Shown: positions 47,338-57,819, numbered from the stretch's first letter. The stretch is 64,000 bases of DNA from Tanytarsus gracilentus (GCA_038502055.1 JAXRKN010000041.1:3949501-4013500), one strand, 5' to 3'. Notes: generated by a model not told the origin, from the sequence alone. Numbers and translations: made by a program.

Positions 47338-48180
47338 ATGGCAAAAACAAAGAAAGTACAAACAGCCGTTGTCGAAAAGATCCAGGAAGTTGTTGAGGCA
47401 ATTTCACAAGTTAATGTTGCTTTTGAATCGCGAAATTCAGCTGACAGTAGCGGCGAAACACGTCGTAAGAAGGTTACAAGTGCCAAAAAAGCAGGTAAAT
47501 GAAAAAATTCGTCAAAAAATCTTGCACTGGATCTCACGTGGTTTTTTAATTACGCAGGCATCGTGTTTCCACCAACTCGCTTCCGCAATAACATGAAGAA
47601 AGCTAACTTGGCTAATAGAATTGGAGCTGGTAAGTAAAATGAAAAGACTAAAGACACAATTAAAATTTTCATATCAAAAAAATAGGCGCTGGAGTCTACT
47701 GCGCTGCAACAATCGAATATTTAGTTGCCGAGATCTTAGAGCTCTCCGGAAATGCTGCTCGTGACTTTAATAGAAAGGTCATCAAGCCACGTCACATCAT
47801 GCTGGCAATACGCAACGACGAAGAGTTGAACAAAATCTTGTCTGATGTCACTTTTGCTGAAAGCGGCGTTCTCCCGGGTATCAATCCCGTCTTACTACAC
47901 AGCCGTAGTCCATTGCACATGTCGCTTGCTAAATTCAAGTAAGATAAAATTAAATTCATCATTTTACACTTTATTAACTTTTACTTAATATGCTTATTTT
48001 AGCGAAGTCATGAACGATAAGAAGGTGGCCACTCCAAAGAAGAAGGCTACTCCAAAGAAGAAAGTTCTAAAAACTGAAGTTGTTAAGGAACTAGAGACAA
48101 GTTCAGATTCGGACGATGACGTCACTATGGGCGATGATGTCACTGTCGATGACACTGTTGTTACACCTATCGTTGCTTAA
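47338..48180 (+). CDS. Divergent intron-bearing histone H2A variant
   Basis: Four exons: 47338-47494, 47558-47629, 47686-47938 and 48003-48180, 219 residues. The centre is an H2A fold: FPPTRFRNNMKKANLANRIG aligns with the FPVGRVGRLLRKGNYAERVG stretch; YLVAEILELSGNAARD and RHIMLAIRNDEELNKIL are near canonical. The acidic-patch residues (Glu in IEYL, AEI, LEL and the DEE of RNDEELN) are all kept. The N-tail is a 52-residue non-canonical extension (MAKTKKVQTAVVEKIQEVVE) without SGRGK. The C-tail has ATPKKKATPKKK, H1-like, then an acidic SSDSDDDVTMGDD. Introns and AATAAA at 48394-48399 indicate a polyadenylated replacement variant. No SQ-[E/D]-hydrophobic end like H2A.X/H2Av. Confidence 0.9.
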
Positions 48181-48605
48181 AACAAACCCCAAATTATCTT
48201 CACAATATCTTTAGCAGCAAGTGCTATCATATATATTTTAGATTTAACATTTGATCGTTTCTCACTGATTTATTTACTTATTAAGATTTCCGTAACATTT
48301 CTCCGATTGAGACTTGGATATAACTTTTTAATGCAACTCCTAAAAACCAAAGAAAATTTAGTACAAATTTTAAACTTTAATAGTTAAGAAAACAATAAAA
48401 TGGAACAAAAACTAAATTTGTTTTTTGAGCTATTGACAAGGCAGCAAATGAAGAGCTCTAACTCAAATCACAAGTAAAATAGAAATGCCATTGATTCTGA
48501 AGGTCATTGAGTCTGTAGATTTTGTCAACTACAGCATTCAGTACAATCCCACATTTGTTCTCAAATTGTTGTGTTTTAGAGACGATAGATTAACCCGTGT
48601 GAGAT
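48181..48605. other. Intergenic between H2A variant and RR-like gene
   Basis: Contains the H2A-variant 3' end with its AATAAA at 48394-48399. No replication-dependent histone stem-loop was seen. Confidence 0.55.
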
Positions 48606-50601
48606 ATGCATGTCTCTTTGATTTTTGTTGTGTTAATATTGACACTTTGGCGTGCTAATGCTCTTCCACTTGATACTGTTAAAGTTAACAATTCCGAGTT
48701 TCATTTGAGCAGTAATTTGTACAGATTCTCGTGAGTTTACTTAGTGACATCAAAAAAAATTAAAGTTGAGTTCTGATTTTAAGTGAATTTAGATCTCGCT
48801 AACTTAATTTTTTTAATGTTTTTCAACTATCTATATTAATTTTTTAACAGTTATGAACTCAGTAATGAGTCCACAAGATATGAGGAAGGAATTATCGTTG
48901 AGAAAAATGGCGTTAAATTTTTTAGAGTTAATGGTTTTTATAAATACCGTGGAACAGATAATAAAATCTATATCGTGAATTATTCAAGCGACGAAAATGG
49001 CTTTAAATCTTCAATGAGCAGTGAGTATTGCTGTATAATTCGAGATATTTTTGAAAAGATGTAAAATTTAACATTTGAATTTAATCCATGGATTAATTTT
49101 ATTTTACTTTAAAATGCATATATAGTTTTGCAAAAATAATTCTCTTCAGTTTCACATTTTTCATCCGTTTTTGCACGTGTGTTGTCTCAGAGTCATGGTC
49201 AAAAAATGTTTCAAAACCCACACGTGGGTGTTGCCGTGTAACCCACTTGTAACAGTTCAGTATTGGAAATGTAACATGGGGAAGTCCTATGAAGAAGCTT
49301 TGGAGAAGCCAAAAGGGAAGCCTTATGGAAAATATTTCTCAATTATGTTACATTTCCCACTGTGTTTCATTTTCCACCATGTTCCATTTTTCACTATGTT
49401 CCATTTTCTATTGTGTTCCATTTTCCACTGTGTTCCATTTTCCACTGTGTTCCATTTTCCACTGTGTTCCATTTTCCACTATGTTCCATTTTCCACTGTG
49501 TTTCATTTTCCATTATGTTCCATTTCCCACTATGTTCCATTTTCCACTGTGTTTCATTTTCCATTATGTTTCATTTTCACCATGTTCAATTTTCCACTAT
49601 GTTCCATTTTCCACTATGTTCCATTTTCCACTATGTTCCATTTTCCACTGTGTTCCATTTTCCACTGTGTTCCATTTTCCACAGTGTTCCATTTTCAGAT
49701 CCATGCCAATCGATTCTTGGTCAAATTCCGAGTTCAACGAGGTACATGAAGCCATACTTTTAAAAAATGGACATTAGTGGCATTCCTTGGACACTCCTGC
49801 CCAGCCGTGACGGTCATTCTTCAAAAATCATCAATGCTAATCAATTCCTGATGCAATTACGAGTTCAACGAGGTACATGAAGCCATACTTTTAAAAAATG
49901 GACATTAGGGGCACTACTGGCCGGCCGTGATGGACATTGGTGGCACTCTTGGATGGCCATGATAGACATTCCTCAAATATTATCAATGCCTTTCGATTCC
50001 TGATACAAATACGAGTTCAACGACATACATGAAGCCATATAACAGGAAATTTGTATGAAAAATGGCATTTAGGGCTGTCCATGGCACGACCTGTGGTCAT
50101 GACCCTCATAAATCCTAAAATGGCCGAATCTAAATTCATAGACCTACCATTTGGCGAAAACTAGAAGTCTCTAGCTATCTCAGGAGCCGAGATCTCGATG
50201 GAACAGACAGACAGACGGACGGACGGACGGAAATAGGCGCATATAAGTGTTACACCACTTCGTGGGTTACACTAAAAAAACAAGTTTTACTTTTTTGCGA
50301 ATGCTTCGCTTTTAATATTTCTTGTTCCCTCTTTTTCCCCCAAATTTTACTTTCAATGTATATAATTTTATCCTGTTTCTGTTTTATGCATTTTAATTCT
50401 AACACACCTAGAATATTTGTTTTACTGCTGTAATTAAAAAGTCGGGTTTTGGAGATTAATTGATGGCGAAATAACGGAATTAAAAAATATTAAATATTTG
50501 GCATTTTCAAAGAACTTTTCTTTTAAGTTCTCGATGGACAACCTCTGCTGGGATTCGCACCTGTTTTGGATCCTAATGCGATTAAGTCACTTCTCGGCTA
50601 A
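48606..50601 (+). CDS. Degenerate RR-like cuticular protein with repeat-filled intron
   Basis: Three exons: 48606-48730, 48851-49020 and 50528-50601, 122 residues. Signal peptide (MHVSLIFVVLILTLWRANA), then YELSNESTRYEEGIIVEKNG, and GFYKYRGTDNKIYIVNYSSDENGFK, which keeps the RR layout but has lost several consensus residues (APDG is replaced, YxAD is YSSD). The last exon ends LDPNAIKSLLG, like the DPNLLKSLLG tail of copies 2 and 3, which supports the joining. Intron 2 is 1507 bp and contains a dispersed repeat (49200-50280). AATAAA at 50674-50679. It may be functional or drifting; chitin binding is uncertain. Confidence 0.75.
49200..50280 (+). mobile_element. Dispersed repeat copy A inside a cuticle-gene intron
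   Basis: Carries inverted GTGTAACCCAC (49236-49246) and GTGGGTTACAC (50262-50272). Contents in order: GTTTCAAAACCCACACGTGG end, a 17-bp minisatellite (about 49356-49696), two units containing ATGAAGCCATACTTTT, and a GACAGACGGACGGACGG tract followed by the right end. It is matched in inverted orientation by copy B at 52682-54361. Long Phe/Pro/Ser frames here are translations of the minisatellite and not proteins. No transposase is visible. Confidence 0.75.
49356..49696. repeat. 17-bp minisatellite (GTTCCATTTTCCACTAT)
   Basis: About 20 head-to-tail units, mostly 17 bp, varying between TATG, TGTG and a few shorter forms. The inverse array occurs at 52984-53222. Confidence 0.9.
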
Positions 50602-51172
50602 CGTCGGATCGTAAAATATCAACGTGAGAATTTAAATTGCCTAAACAGACAATCGGACTCTTCAAAAAGTGACAATAAAAATTCTAATGTTTCCTTCAAA
50701 AATCATTCACGTGTTCATTGTATTATAACCCTCTGGTCGTTATTCTCTCTCGTGTGCACATTAAATAATAAAATTTTTTCGTTCGGAAAATTCTTGTTTT
50801 ATTTGGACATTGTGAGGGTCGATTGAAGTTTTTGTCGAGTCTAAAATATTATCATAAAATATTTAATTTGTTATTTTTTACAACTTTTTCAAAGTTTCAC
50901 AGAGTAAAGCTTAAAAATTTTAAAAATCGACGTAATTTTAATCTCAGCCCACTTCCATACACCTGGAGAGCATCGAGTGTAATGTTCTTAACAACTCGTT
51001 TTGTTCGTCTTGAAATCGCATTGTAGAAAAAATTTTCTCTCTCAAAAAAAACTCAAACACGAACTAGTGAATATTGGCAAGTTGATATGAGGAGAAAAAG
51101 TTATAAATTGATGAAAGAAATTCAGAATTCCCTTAGTCGTTTTTGAAATTTCGAGAGGATTAGAAATCGAGA
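50602..51172. other. Intergenic with a core promoter
   Basis: Holds the 3' end of the RR-like gene and, near its right end, TATAAATT at 51102-51109 followed about 33 bp later by a TTAGTC initiator-like site for the next gene. Confidence 0.45.
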
Positions 51173-52183
51173 ATGAAGTTTTTCGTGGTCATTGCAGTGA
51201 CATTTTTGGTCGCAAATTGTGACGGTTTATTTTTCGGTGAAGGGAGTGGAAATGTGGCATTGAAAGGAAATTTTCATCATAAACAGCCGGTAGCAGCTCC
51301 AGCACCAGAGGTGATTGAACCTGTCCATCAAGATGCTCCAGTTGCAGCATCAAAAGGCTTCGATCTTCATGGTATTTTTAAAAATCACAAATGGTTGAGT
51401 GGAAAATCAAATAGCTTCCAACTTCAAGGCAGTCTCCAAGGACTCTTGAAAAATCATCGACTTTTCGCCGGTCATTTTAATAAGAATCAAGCATCGGCAG
51501 CTGCAACAGTGATGGAAGATCCTTTTGGTGGCGATAACACAGGATTTTCAGTGTCTACCGGTGAGTCAGACTTTGGAACGTTTGATACTGGTGCTGAGAA
51601 TGTAGATTTTGGCAATTCTGAGTCAAATACTGGAAATTCACAAAATAACGCATTTTCCGAAACAGCTGAAATTCCAGAGCCAAGACCAATTAGCAACGAC
51701 GTACAGAGTTCATTTGGATTATCAGGATCTTCAGGCAGCAGTGTTAGTGGTAGCTTCTCCGCAAAAGGCGGTCATGACTTCCACAAAATTCTAGGGTGAG
51801 TTTTTTTGCATTCGTTGAAATAAAATTAAAGAAGGGATGGAAATTTTTGCATCAATTTCTTAAAATTAAATTTTTTAAGGTTTTATTTAATAAATTAATT
51901 TTAATGTTAAGCATGTAAAATTTCCATGCATTAATTTATGCTGTCTCATTCACATTAAAATGTTTCTTACATTTTTTATTTTTTCTGCAGCGGTGTTGTT
52001 GAAGCCAAAATTAAACTCCTCGAGCAAGCCAAAAATAAAGTTAACTCCAAGTTCGAAAACCACGTAAGAAATTTGGAAAAATTTAATGGTCACTTTGAGA
52101 AAAGTCAAACAAGTGCGGGATCGTCAGCTGGATCTTCATTCGATGGACAATTTTCAGTCAACGCTGAGAGAAGAAGATATTAA
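51173..52183 (+). CDS. Secreted protein, helical-module family
   Basis: Two exons, 51173-51795 and 51991-52183, phase 2, 271 residues. Signal peptide MKFFVVIAVTFLVANCDG. The mature region has His/Ala/Pro-rich parts and two related blocks, FDLHGIFKNHKWLSGK and LQGLLKNHRLFAGHF, then an acidic Ser/Gly/Asn-rich stretch. Exon 2 is VVEAKIKLLEQAKNKVNSKF, a strong amphipathic helix, and the protein ends SVNAERRRY, resembling the RRRF/RRF ends of the 41902 and 44329 genes. Function unknown; extracellular. Confidence 0.78.
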
Positions 52184-52681
52184 ATTTAATTCATTCATCA
52201 TGAAAGATTAATGAATATCAGGAAGTGAAAAGCTCATAAGTATCGAAAAACCTAAAGGAGTTTAAAAAACTCATGAACTTTTCACCTCTTGATCATTGTG
52301 CTCATATAGTTCTTAGTTAAAAAATTTAAATAAAAAAATTCACGAGAGACTTTCGTCTTTATTTATCGAACTCAACTCTCTTTTCTATATACAAACAATG
52401 TTTTGTAGAAAAAGAAGAATAAATAAAAATTTTAAATCAAACTGAAAAAAAAGATTTTGTCACTCTGTAAAAAATTTACAGCGCGACCAAGAATTATTTC
52501 AACTCCACATTGATGATCGTCAAAGAGCGATCGTCAAAGCGGATTTATTGTTTATGACATTTTATCCTTATGTTAATGTCAATGACAAAACCGGCAAAAT
52601 TTGAGCCGACCTTGAAAATTTAACACTTATGATATTAAAAATTTTTCTCACTTTCGCTGAGTTTGTGATGTGTTAATTTTT
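52184..52681. other. Intergenic
   Basis: AT-rich 3' flank of the preceding gene. Nothing else supported. Confidence 0.5.
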
Positions 52682-52983
52682 TTTAGTGTAACCCACGAAG
52701 TGGTGCAACACTTATACCCGCTGTTTTCCGTCCGTCCGTCCGTCTGTCCGTCTGTAATATCGAGATCTCGACTCCTGAGATAGCTAGAGACTTCTAGTTT
52801 TCGCCAACTGGTAGCTCTGAGGGTCTATATTTGTCCATTTTAGGAATTATTCGGCCACGGACCATGGGTCGGGCCACGGACGGTCCTAAAGTGCCTTTTT
52901 CATACAAATTTTCTCTTATATGGCTTCATGTATGTCGTTGAACGCGTAATTGAACTAGAAATCAATTGGCATGGACATGAAAA

Positions 52984-53222
52984 TGAAACACGGTGCAAAA
53001 TGGAACATAATGGAAAACGGAATACGATGGAAAATGGAACATAATAGAAAACGGAACATAATGGAAAAGTAACGTAATGGAAAATGGAACACACTAGAAA
53101 ACGGAACACAATGAAAAATGGAACGCAATGGAAAATGGAACACAATGGAAAATGAAACACAATGGAAAATGGAACACAATGGAAAATGGAACACAATGGA
53201 AAATGAAACACAATGGAAAATG
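52984..53222. repeat. 17-bp minisatellite (GAACACAATGGAAAATG), inverse of the copy A array
   Basis: About 14 units of 14-17 bp. Frames of Phe/Pro/Ser on the minus strand come from the array. Confidence 0.9.
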
Positions 53223-53265
53223 AAAGGTCTATGAAGCGAGAAAGTTAAAAGGAAAATTTGCGAAT

Positions 53266-54019
53266 ATGTGTTTTGCATTAAAAGCAATGGATCGTAAAAC
53301 CGATAATGAGAGACGTTTAATGATGATGCGCAGAGAGTTCAAGGTAAGGTTAAAAATATTCTAATTTCCTGTAAAAAATTTTTAATTTGATTTTAAATTA
53401 GATCGCTGAAAGCAGTTCAGGTTGTCCATTCTTGATGGAGCTTAAATTAGCTTTCTCGGATGCAAACTTTGTTTACCTTGGTTTCACTTTAGGAATGGGT
53501 GACCTCCATTCATACACAATTGCAAAAGGAGCCTTGGACGTAGAAAAAGCGAAGTTTGTCATTTCTAACTTAATTGTTTCAATTATTTTAAGCGCAAAAT
53601 ATCAAAAAATTATCCCAGGACATCTCGCTGCTAAACACTGTGAAGGACCTTTCTACGCATGTGATTGCGGCATGTTAATTCTTGGTGAAACGAGAAAACA
53701 AGCTCATGATCGTATGTGGCAAAATCATCGTCATGAAGTACAGCAATCTATCGTTCGAGGAGCAGCCAAGGTATCGGAACCAAATTATATGGTGATGAGA
53801 TGTAGGATGATTCAAGTAAACACCAGAGAAGCAAAGAACTATTACTTCCTACCGGAATATAAATTACCATATGTAATGAGGTATTACGAGAAGCATTTCA
53901 ATTACGCAAACACAATTAGGACCAGAGTTCGAAATTTCTTAATGGATAACCCGGGAGTAAATCGGTGTGGAAGTCAAGAAATAATCTTACCGAAAATTGA
54001 TGAAATTTATCAGGTGTAA
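53266..54019 (+). CDS. Unrecognised two-exon protein inside repeat copy B
   Basis: Exons 53266-53343 and 53402-54019, phase 0, with GTAAGG and TTAG sites; 231 residues. No signal peptide. The N-terminus is basic with a Met run (DNERRLMMMRREFK). Notable segments: FVYLGFTLGMGDLHSYTIAK, a hydrophobic FVISNLIVSIILSAKYQK, HCEGPFYACDCGMLILGE followed by HDRMWQNHRHE (a possible zinc site from Cys, Cys, His, His), and PEYKLPYVMRYYEKHFNYAN. Composition is that of a folded protein, with no low complexity. I do not recognise the family. Could be a repeat-borne gene, a taxon-restricted gene or an old viral-type capture; the sequence does not decide. Confidence 0.6.
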
Positions 54020-54811
54020 TAAATTTTTGAGCAAATGTATTTTTTTCAAATTTTTAAAGATCAAAATAGAATCTTCTATTCTACAGGAGGTTAATACATA
54101 CTTGATCGGGTGTTTTAAAAATTATTTAATTAACAAAGTTCTTAATAAAACGTTATTTAATTCATGTGTGACAGTAAATTGAATTGAATTAATAAACTAA
54201 TAGAAAAACTTTAAAAATGTGTAAGAGTGTTATGAACAAAAGGAAAGCCAATTAATTAAGCCGTTTTGGAAAAGCCAAGACTATATAATTATTTTTCAGT
54301 ACTGATCTGTTACAAGTGGGTTACACAGCAACACCCACGTGTGGGTTTTGAAACATTTTTTTACTTTAAATTGTTATTCAATTTTTCATATGTGATATAT
54401 CTGATATGTAGACATTATGGCTGTTAAAGATGATATCTGATTTAAAAAAAAAACAAATTCTGAATGAGATCATTATCAGTGGAAAAGCTTCAAGTGTCAA
54501 ACAACCACAAACTCAAAACTTTCAAGCTTAAAAAGATGCATCGAACCCTTCGACAACGTTTGTTAAAAATCAAGTGAATCCGCAACAATAGACGTTAAAA
54601 ATTCAAAAATTGAAAATTAAAAATAAAAAATTTATCGTGGTTCAACTTTAAAAATTAATGGACATTATTCCAGAGATAAAGTTTTTTCCCACCTTTTCGA
54701 AACTTGTTCATTTTATGAATCATCAATGACATTTTTTGTAGTCACGCATCATCAAAATTTTCAGTCACATCTTAGCCTTCAAATAAGAAACAATCGGCAA
54801 CCTTGAACAGA
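54020..54811. other. Gap with the end of repeat B and a pseudogene fragment
   Basis: Holds the right end of repeat copy B (to 54361) and the relic at 54530-54600. The rest is AT-rich. Confidence 0.5.
54530..54600 (+). pseudogene. Relic of a PYYxGY-family gene tail
   Basis: GCATCGAACCCTT...CGTTTGTTAAAAATCAAGTGA at 54538-54576 matches the C-terminal coding DNA of the gene at 58628 (about 59066-59104, encoding ASNPYTPFVKNQV) nearly base for base, with small changes. No upstream frame leads into it, so it looks like a broken extra copy. Confidence 0.6.
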
Positions 54812-55281
54812 ATGCTCAAAGTTCTAATTTTTCTTGTATTTTTAAGTTGCAATTTAAATTTAGTGACTTCAAAAAGGTTTGCTGAAAATAAATTTTCAAA
54901 TTTTCAAATTGGCTAATAAAATTTTGATTTTTTAGAACCAAGCGTCAGTCTGGACTTTTTAAGATTGGAGAAAGTTTTTTGAGTTCGCCTGCCTTTCAAA
55001 GAATTGCAGAGAGAAACAACGAACAATTTTTTCAAGTGAGCGAAAGACTTATCCGAGACTGGCAAAATAATCCGGCAAATCACAGAATGCAAGAAAAGTT
55101 CGCTGAAAACTCGCTTAAGCAACAAAATGAACTTTTGAAAAATTTTGCAAATTTACCAACAAATAATGTTCAAAGACCTTCACAGTTGAGTCAACTTCAA
55201 CAACGACCTTATTATCGTGGCTATAAAATTGCTCAAAATCCATACACGCCTTACATAAAAAATTTAAACTGGAATCCATGA
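54812..55281 (+). CDS. Secreted Q/N-rich protein, PYYxGY family member 1
   Basis: Two exons, 54812-54876 and 54936-55281, phase 2, 136 residues. Signal peptide MLKVLIFLVFLSCNLNLVTS, then a dibasic KRTKRQ that could be a processing site. A helical stretch (FQRIAERNNEQFFQVSERLI) leads into DWQNNPANHRMQEKFAENSL, shared with member 2, then a Q/P linker and the conserved end QQRPYYRGYKIAQNPYTPYI. First of a tandem array on the plus strand. Role unknown; secreted, short and repetitive, so a structural, adhesive or salivary role is possible. Confidence 0.75.
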
Positions 55282-55330
55282 AAAAATTTTATTCTCACGT
55301 AATTTATTAAAAATGCCAAAATTTTCACAA

Positions 55331-55939
55331 TCAACTTTGAGATTTTTCTGGAACACAATCTATTCCATTTGAATTTGATGCAGGGACATTTGAGTTGTTA
55401 TCGTTATTGTTATCGTCATTGTAAGATACAGAAATTGACCCTCCAGAATTTGAGTTTGAAGAACTTCCATTACGAAATTTTTCGTTAATTTTATCTAACT
55501 GAGCCGCGACATTGCTGATGAAGTTGTTGAAAATGTCTTGCTTGAATTTTATGTATTGTATTTTGGATCTATATTTTGTTTAAGAAAAATTGAAATTAAA
55601 AATAATAAGATTTAAAAAATTTTTGTACTTGAAATTTAAAAAGCACGTGTTCCATATATGTGTGCCTTATTGTTACATAAAACTACAATAAAAAGTAACA
55701 AACTACCAAATTTATGAATTTATTGAACACTTTTAATTTTTAATGACGATTAATTTTTTAACTTTTCCTCTAAAAAAGCTAAATTTTCATTTTTTAATTT
55801 TTTACATTTATATAAAAATTTTAACTCACTCTATTAAATTTGAAGGATCGAAACCTCCCTTTGCGGACAAACTAAAAGTGTTACACTCGACGTTTAATGC
55901 AAAAAGTGCAAAAGTAATAATTGCAAAAATGATTTTCAT
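55331..55939 (-). CDS. Secreted protein, helical-module family (minus-strand paralog a)
   Basis: Two exons on the minus strand, 55939-55830 and 55568-55331, phase 2, 115 residues. Signal peptide MKIIFAIITFALFALNVEC, then NTFSLSAKGGFDPSNLIES. Exon 2 encodes KIQYIKFKQDIFNNFISNVA, a helix, then an Asn/Ser/Asp-rich tail (SYNDDNNDNNSN) ending CVPEKSQS. Exon 1 is exactly the length (110 bp) of that of the gene at 60424-60009 and shares LNVEC...GxDPSNL, so the two are clear paralogs. Confidence 0.75.
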
Positions 55940-56360
55940 TTTTCAATTTTTTATTTCAATCTAACTTCTTTAGCAGCTATCACAAGACTGAACTAGGTGA
56001 GAATTTAACGCACTTGAAAAAAGTTTTTATTCTTTGATGGAAAATCATTTAGCACCTCGATAATGTGGAAGTGACAACCTTTACTAACTGCTTAGTGCTA
56101 GAAGACTTTTTCGTGTTAAAAAATTTATTTAAAAAGTTGAATGAAAATTTTCGTTGGCAACACTTAAGTGTGACAAAAATAATTTTTTACAATTTTTTAA
56201 TCTAATAAAATTGAATGATTGTAAAATCTTCACGCAACAAAAATTTTTTGTAATAAGTTTTTTTTATTTTACAGTGACGCACTTTAGAGTTTATTTAAAA
56301 GCTTCGATTGCTGTCTGCTCTTTAGTATCTACTTGATCGTCACACAATTAAGACTTAAAA
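55940..56360. other. Divergent promoter region
   Basis: Lies between the minus-strand gene at 55939 and the plus-strand gene at 56361. TTTATTTAAAAGC near 56310 may be a TATA box for the latter. Confidence 0.4.
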
Positions 56361-56822
56361 ATGAAGAAATTTATTTTCCTGTCAATTTTGATTTGTGTAA
56401 ACTTTGCTTTCGCTCAATTTCCTTTCAATTTTTTGAGGTAATAAAATTTTTATTAAATTTTTAATGGTTTCAATTCTGATTATTTAAGAAGCAGCAACTT
56501 TAACGTTGATGGTTTTGAAAATTCAGGTCAAGATTTTCTCACCCAATGGAATAATGATCCTGCAAATGCGAGACTTGTTCAAAGAGTTTTAGAACGATCA
56601 TTGGCTAATGGTGACCGAAGAAATCAAGAAGCTCTTAAAGAGCAGCACGTAAAATTGCAAGAAAATCCTTACTATCGAGGTTATCAAAATGCTCCAAATT
56701 CAAATAACAGACTCCCTCAAAACTTTTATCAGCCACCACAAAATACATATCGAAGACCTCAAAATAACAGAAGAGCTCAAAATCCATACCGACAGTCGGA
56801 TGCTTTGTACACAATTGTATAG
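56361..56822 (+). CDS. Secreted Q/N-rich protein, PYYxGY family member 2
   Basis: Two exons, 56361-56437 and 56489-56822, phase 2, 136 residues, the same length as member 1. Signal peptide MKKFIFLSILICVNFAFAQF followed by PFNFLRSSNF. The block QDFLTQWNNDPANARLVQRV matches DWQNNPANHRMQE of member 1. The PYYRGYQNAPN motif is followed by an Arg/Gln/Asn/Pro tail (NFYQPPQNTYRRPQNNRR). Confidence 0.75.
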
Positions 56823-57175
56823 ATTAAAAAATTTAAAGAAATAAAATCTAAAAAGTTTTTTCTTAAAAATTTCACGTGATTAAAAAATCATTTATTTTAA
56901 TTATTCTCGCAAATATTTAAAAGCGTTGAATTTCCAAAATAACTTCTGACTTAACTTCAACACTCTCTCGAGAGATTATAAAACACACCAAAATTATTCA
57001 CATTAATCAGTTGCTATTCAAACACAGAAGTTCTACGTCAGAAAAATAAATTGCGTAAAAACCCCAAAACCGTCTTTTGGAATTTTTATGGGATTGTCGA
57101 CTCAAATATTTTGTGTATGAATCTCTAAAAGTTTAGTTATATTTTAACCATCACAGAAAAAAGAATTGAATAAAT

Positions 57176-57578
57176 ATGTGGAAAATTATCGTAATTATTA
57201 TTGTGATGATCTTTGAATTTAGCTTTGGTCAATTTCCATTCAATTTTCGGGGGTAAGAATTAAATTTATTAATATTATAAATTAACAAAAAACCTTAATA
57301 GAAATTCCAACAACTTTGGTCAAGATTTTATCCGCAACTGGAATAGCGTACCCGCAAATCAGCGCTATCAAGAGCGTGAAATCGATAAATTTTTTGATGA
57401 AGAAGCTAACTTTCAAAAGAACTTTGAGAAAAGTGCAACTTTTAAAGCAATTCAAGATGTTCTGAGTAGACGCGGAGAATCACATCGATTGGTAAAAAAT
57501 ACTGAGAGACCCGTGTCGAGAGGAAAAATCGCTAATAATCCATACAATGCTTACGTGAGGGGACAGACACCATATTAG
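57176..57578 (+). CDS. Secreted protein, PYYxGY family member 3 (divergent)
   Basis: Two exons, 57176-57252 and 57302-57578, phase 2, 117 residues. Exon 1 is 77 bp, as in member 2, with signal peptide MWKIIVIIIVMIFEFSFGQF and PFNF. The exon-2 block GQDFIRNWNSVPANQRYQER matches the W-N-PAN-R core. The C-terminus is VSRGKIANNPYNAYVRGQTPY: the PYY motif is lost but the NPY element remains. More charged than its neighbours. Confidence 0.7.
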
Positions 57579-57642
57579 AATATTTTTATCAAGTGACAGC
57601 TTAAAATATTTTTGTAAACAGCGGCGAGGAGTTTCAAATAAA

Positions 57643-57819
57643 ATGTTGAGAATTTTTTTGATACTCACTTTATTTTCACAAGCAGCTTTTGGTCAATTTC
57701 AAAACCATAAGAAAATTAAGTTACTTGATTTTCATGTGGAAAAAAATTCCCATTTGTTGAGCGCGTGCATACGATCAGGAATTTTTGGAAAAAAATTTTT
57801 GCGTCTTAGTTTGGTTTGA
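57643..57819 (+). pseudogene. Probable truncated PYYxGY-family copy
   Basis: A 58-residue frame begins with a signal peptide like those of its neighbours (MLRIFLILTLFSQAAFGQF) but lacks the usual intron after GQF and the W-N-PAN and PYYxGY blocks. The remainder (HKKIKLLDFHVEKNSHLL...) resembles nothing nearby. Its position within the tandem array suggests a decaying duplicate; a very short secreted peptide gene is the alternative. Confidence 0.4.

Larger units (their letters stand above)
52682..54361 (-). mobile_element. Dispersed repeat copy B, inverted relative to copy A and enclosing a gene
   Basis: Starts AGTGTAACCCACGAAGTGGTG and ends TTTGAAACATTTTTT, the inverse of copy A. It shares the CCGTCCGTCCGTCCGTCTG tract, the ATGGCTTCATGTATGTCG module and the inverse 17-bp minisatellite. 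Similarity to copy A stops near 53222 and resumes near 54290. The intervening 1.07 kb is absent from copy A and holds the two-exon gene at 53266-54019. Either that gene is cargo of a longer element or the DNA was trapped between repeat pieces. Confidence 0.65.

Noticed and set aside
49171..49777. Long overlapping Phe/Pro/Ser/Cys-rich frames in three registers
   Set aside because: They are translations of a 17-bp minisatellite, which by its length gives open frames in all registers.
52900..53287. Minus-strand frames rich in FHFPLCSIF
   Set aside because: Same minisatellite in inverse orientation within repeat copy B.
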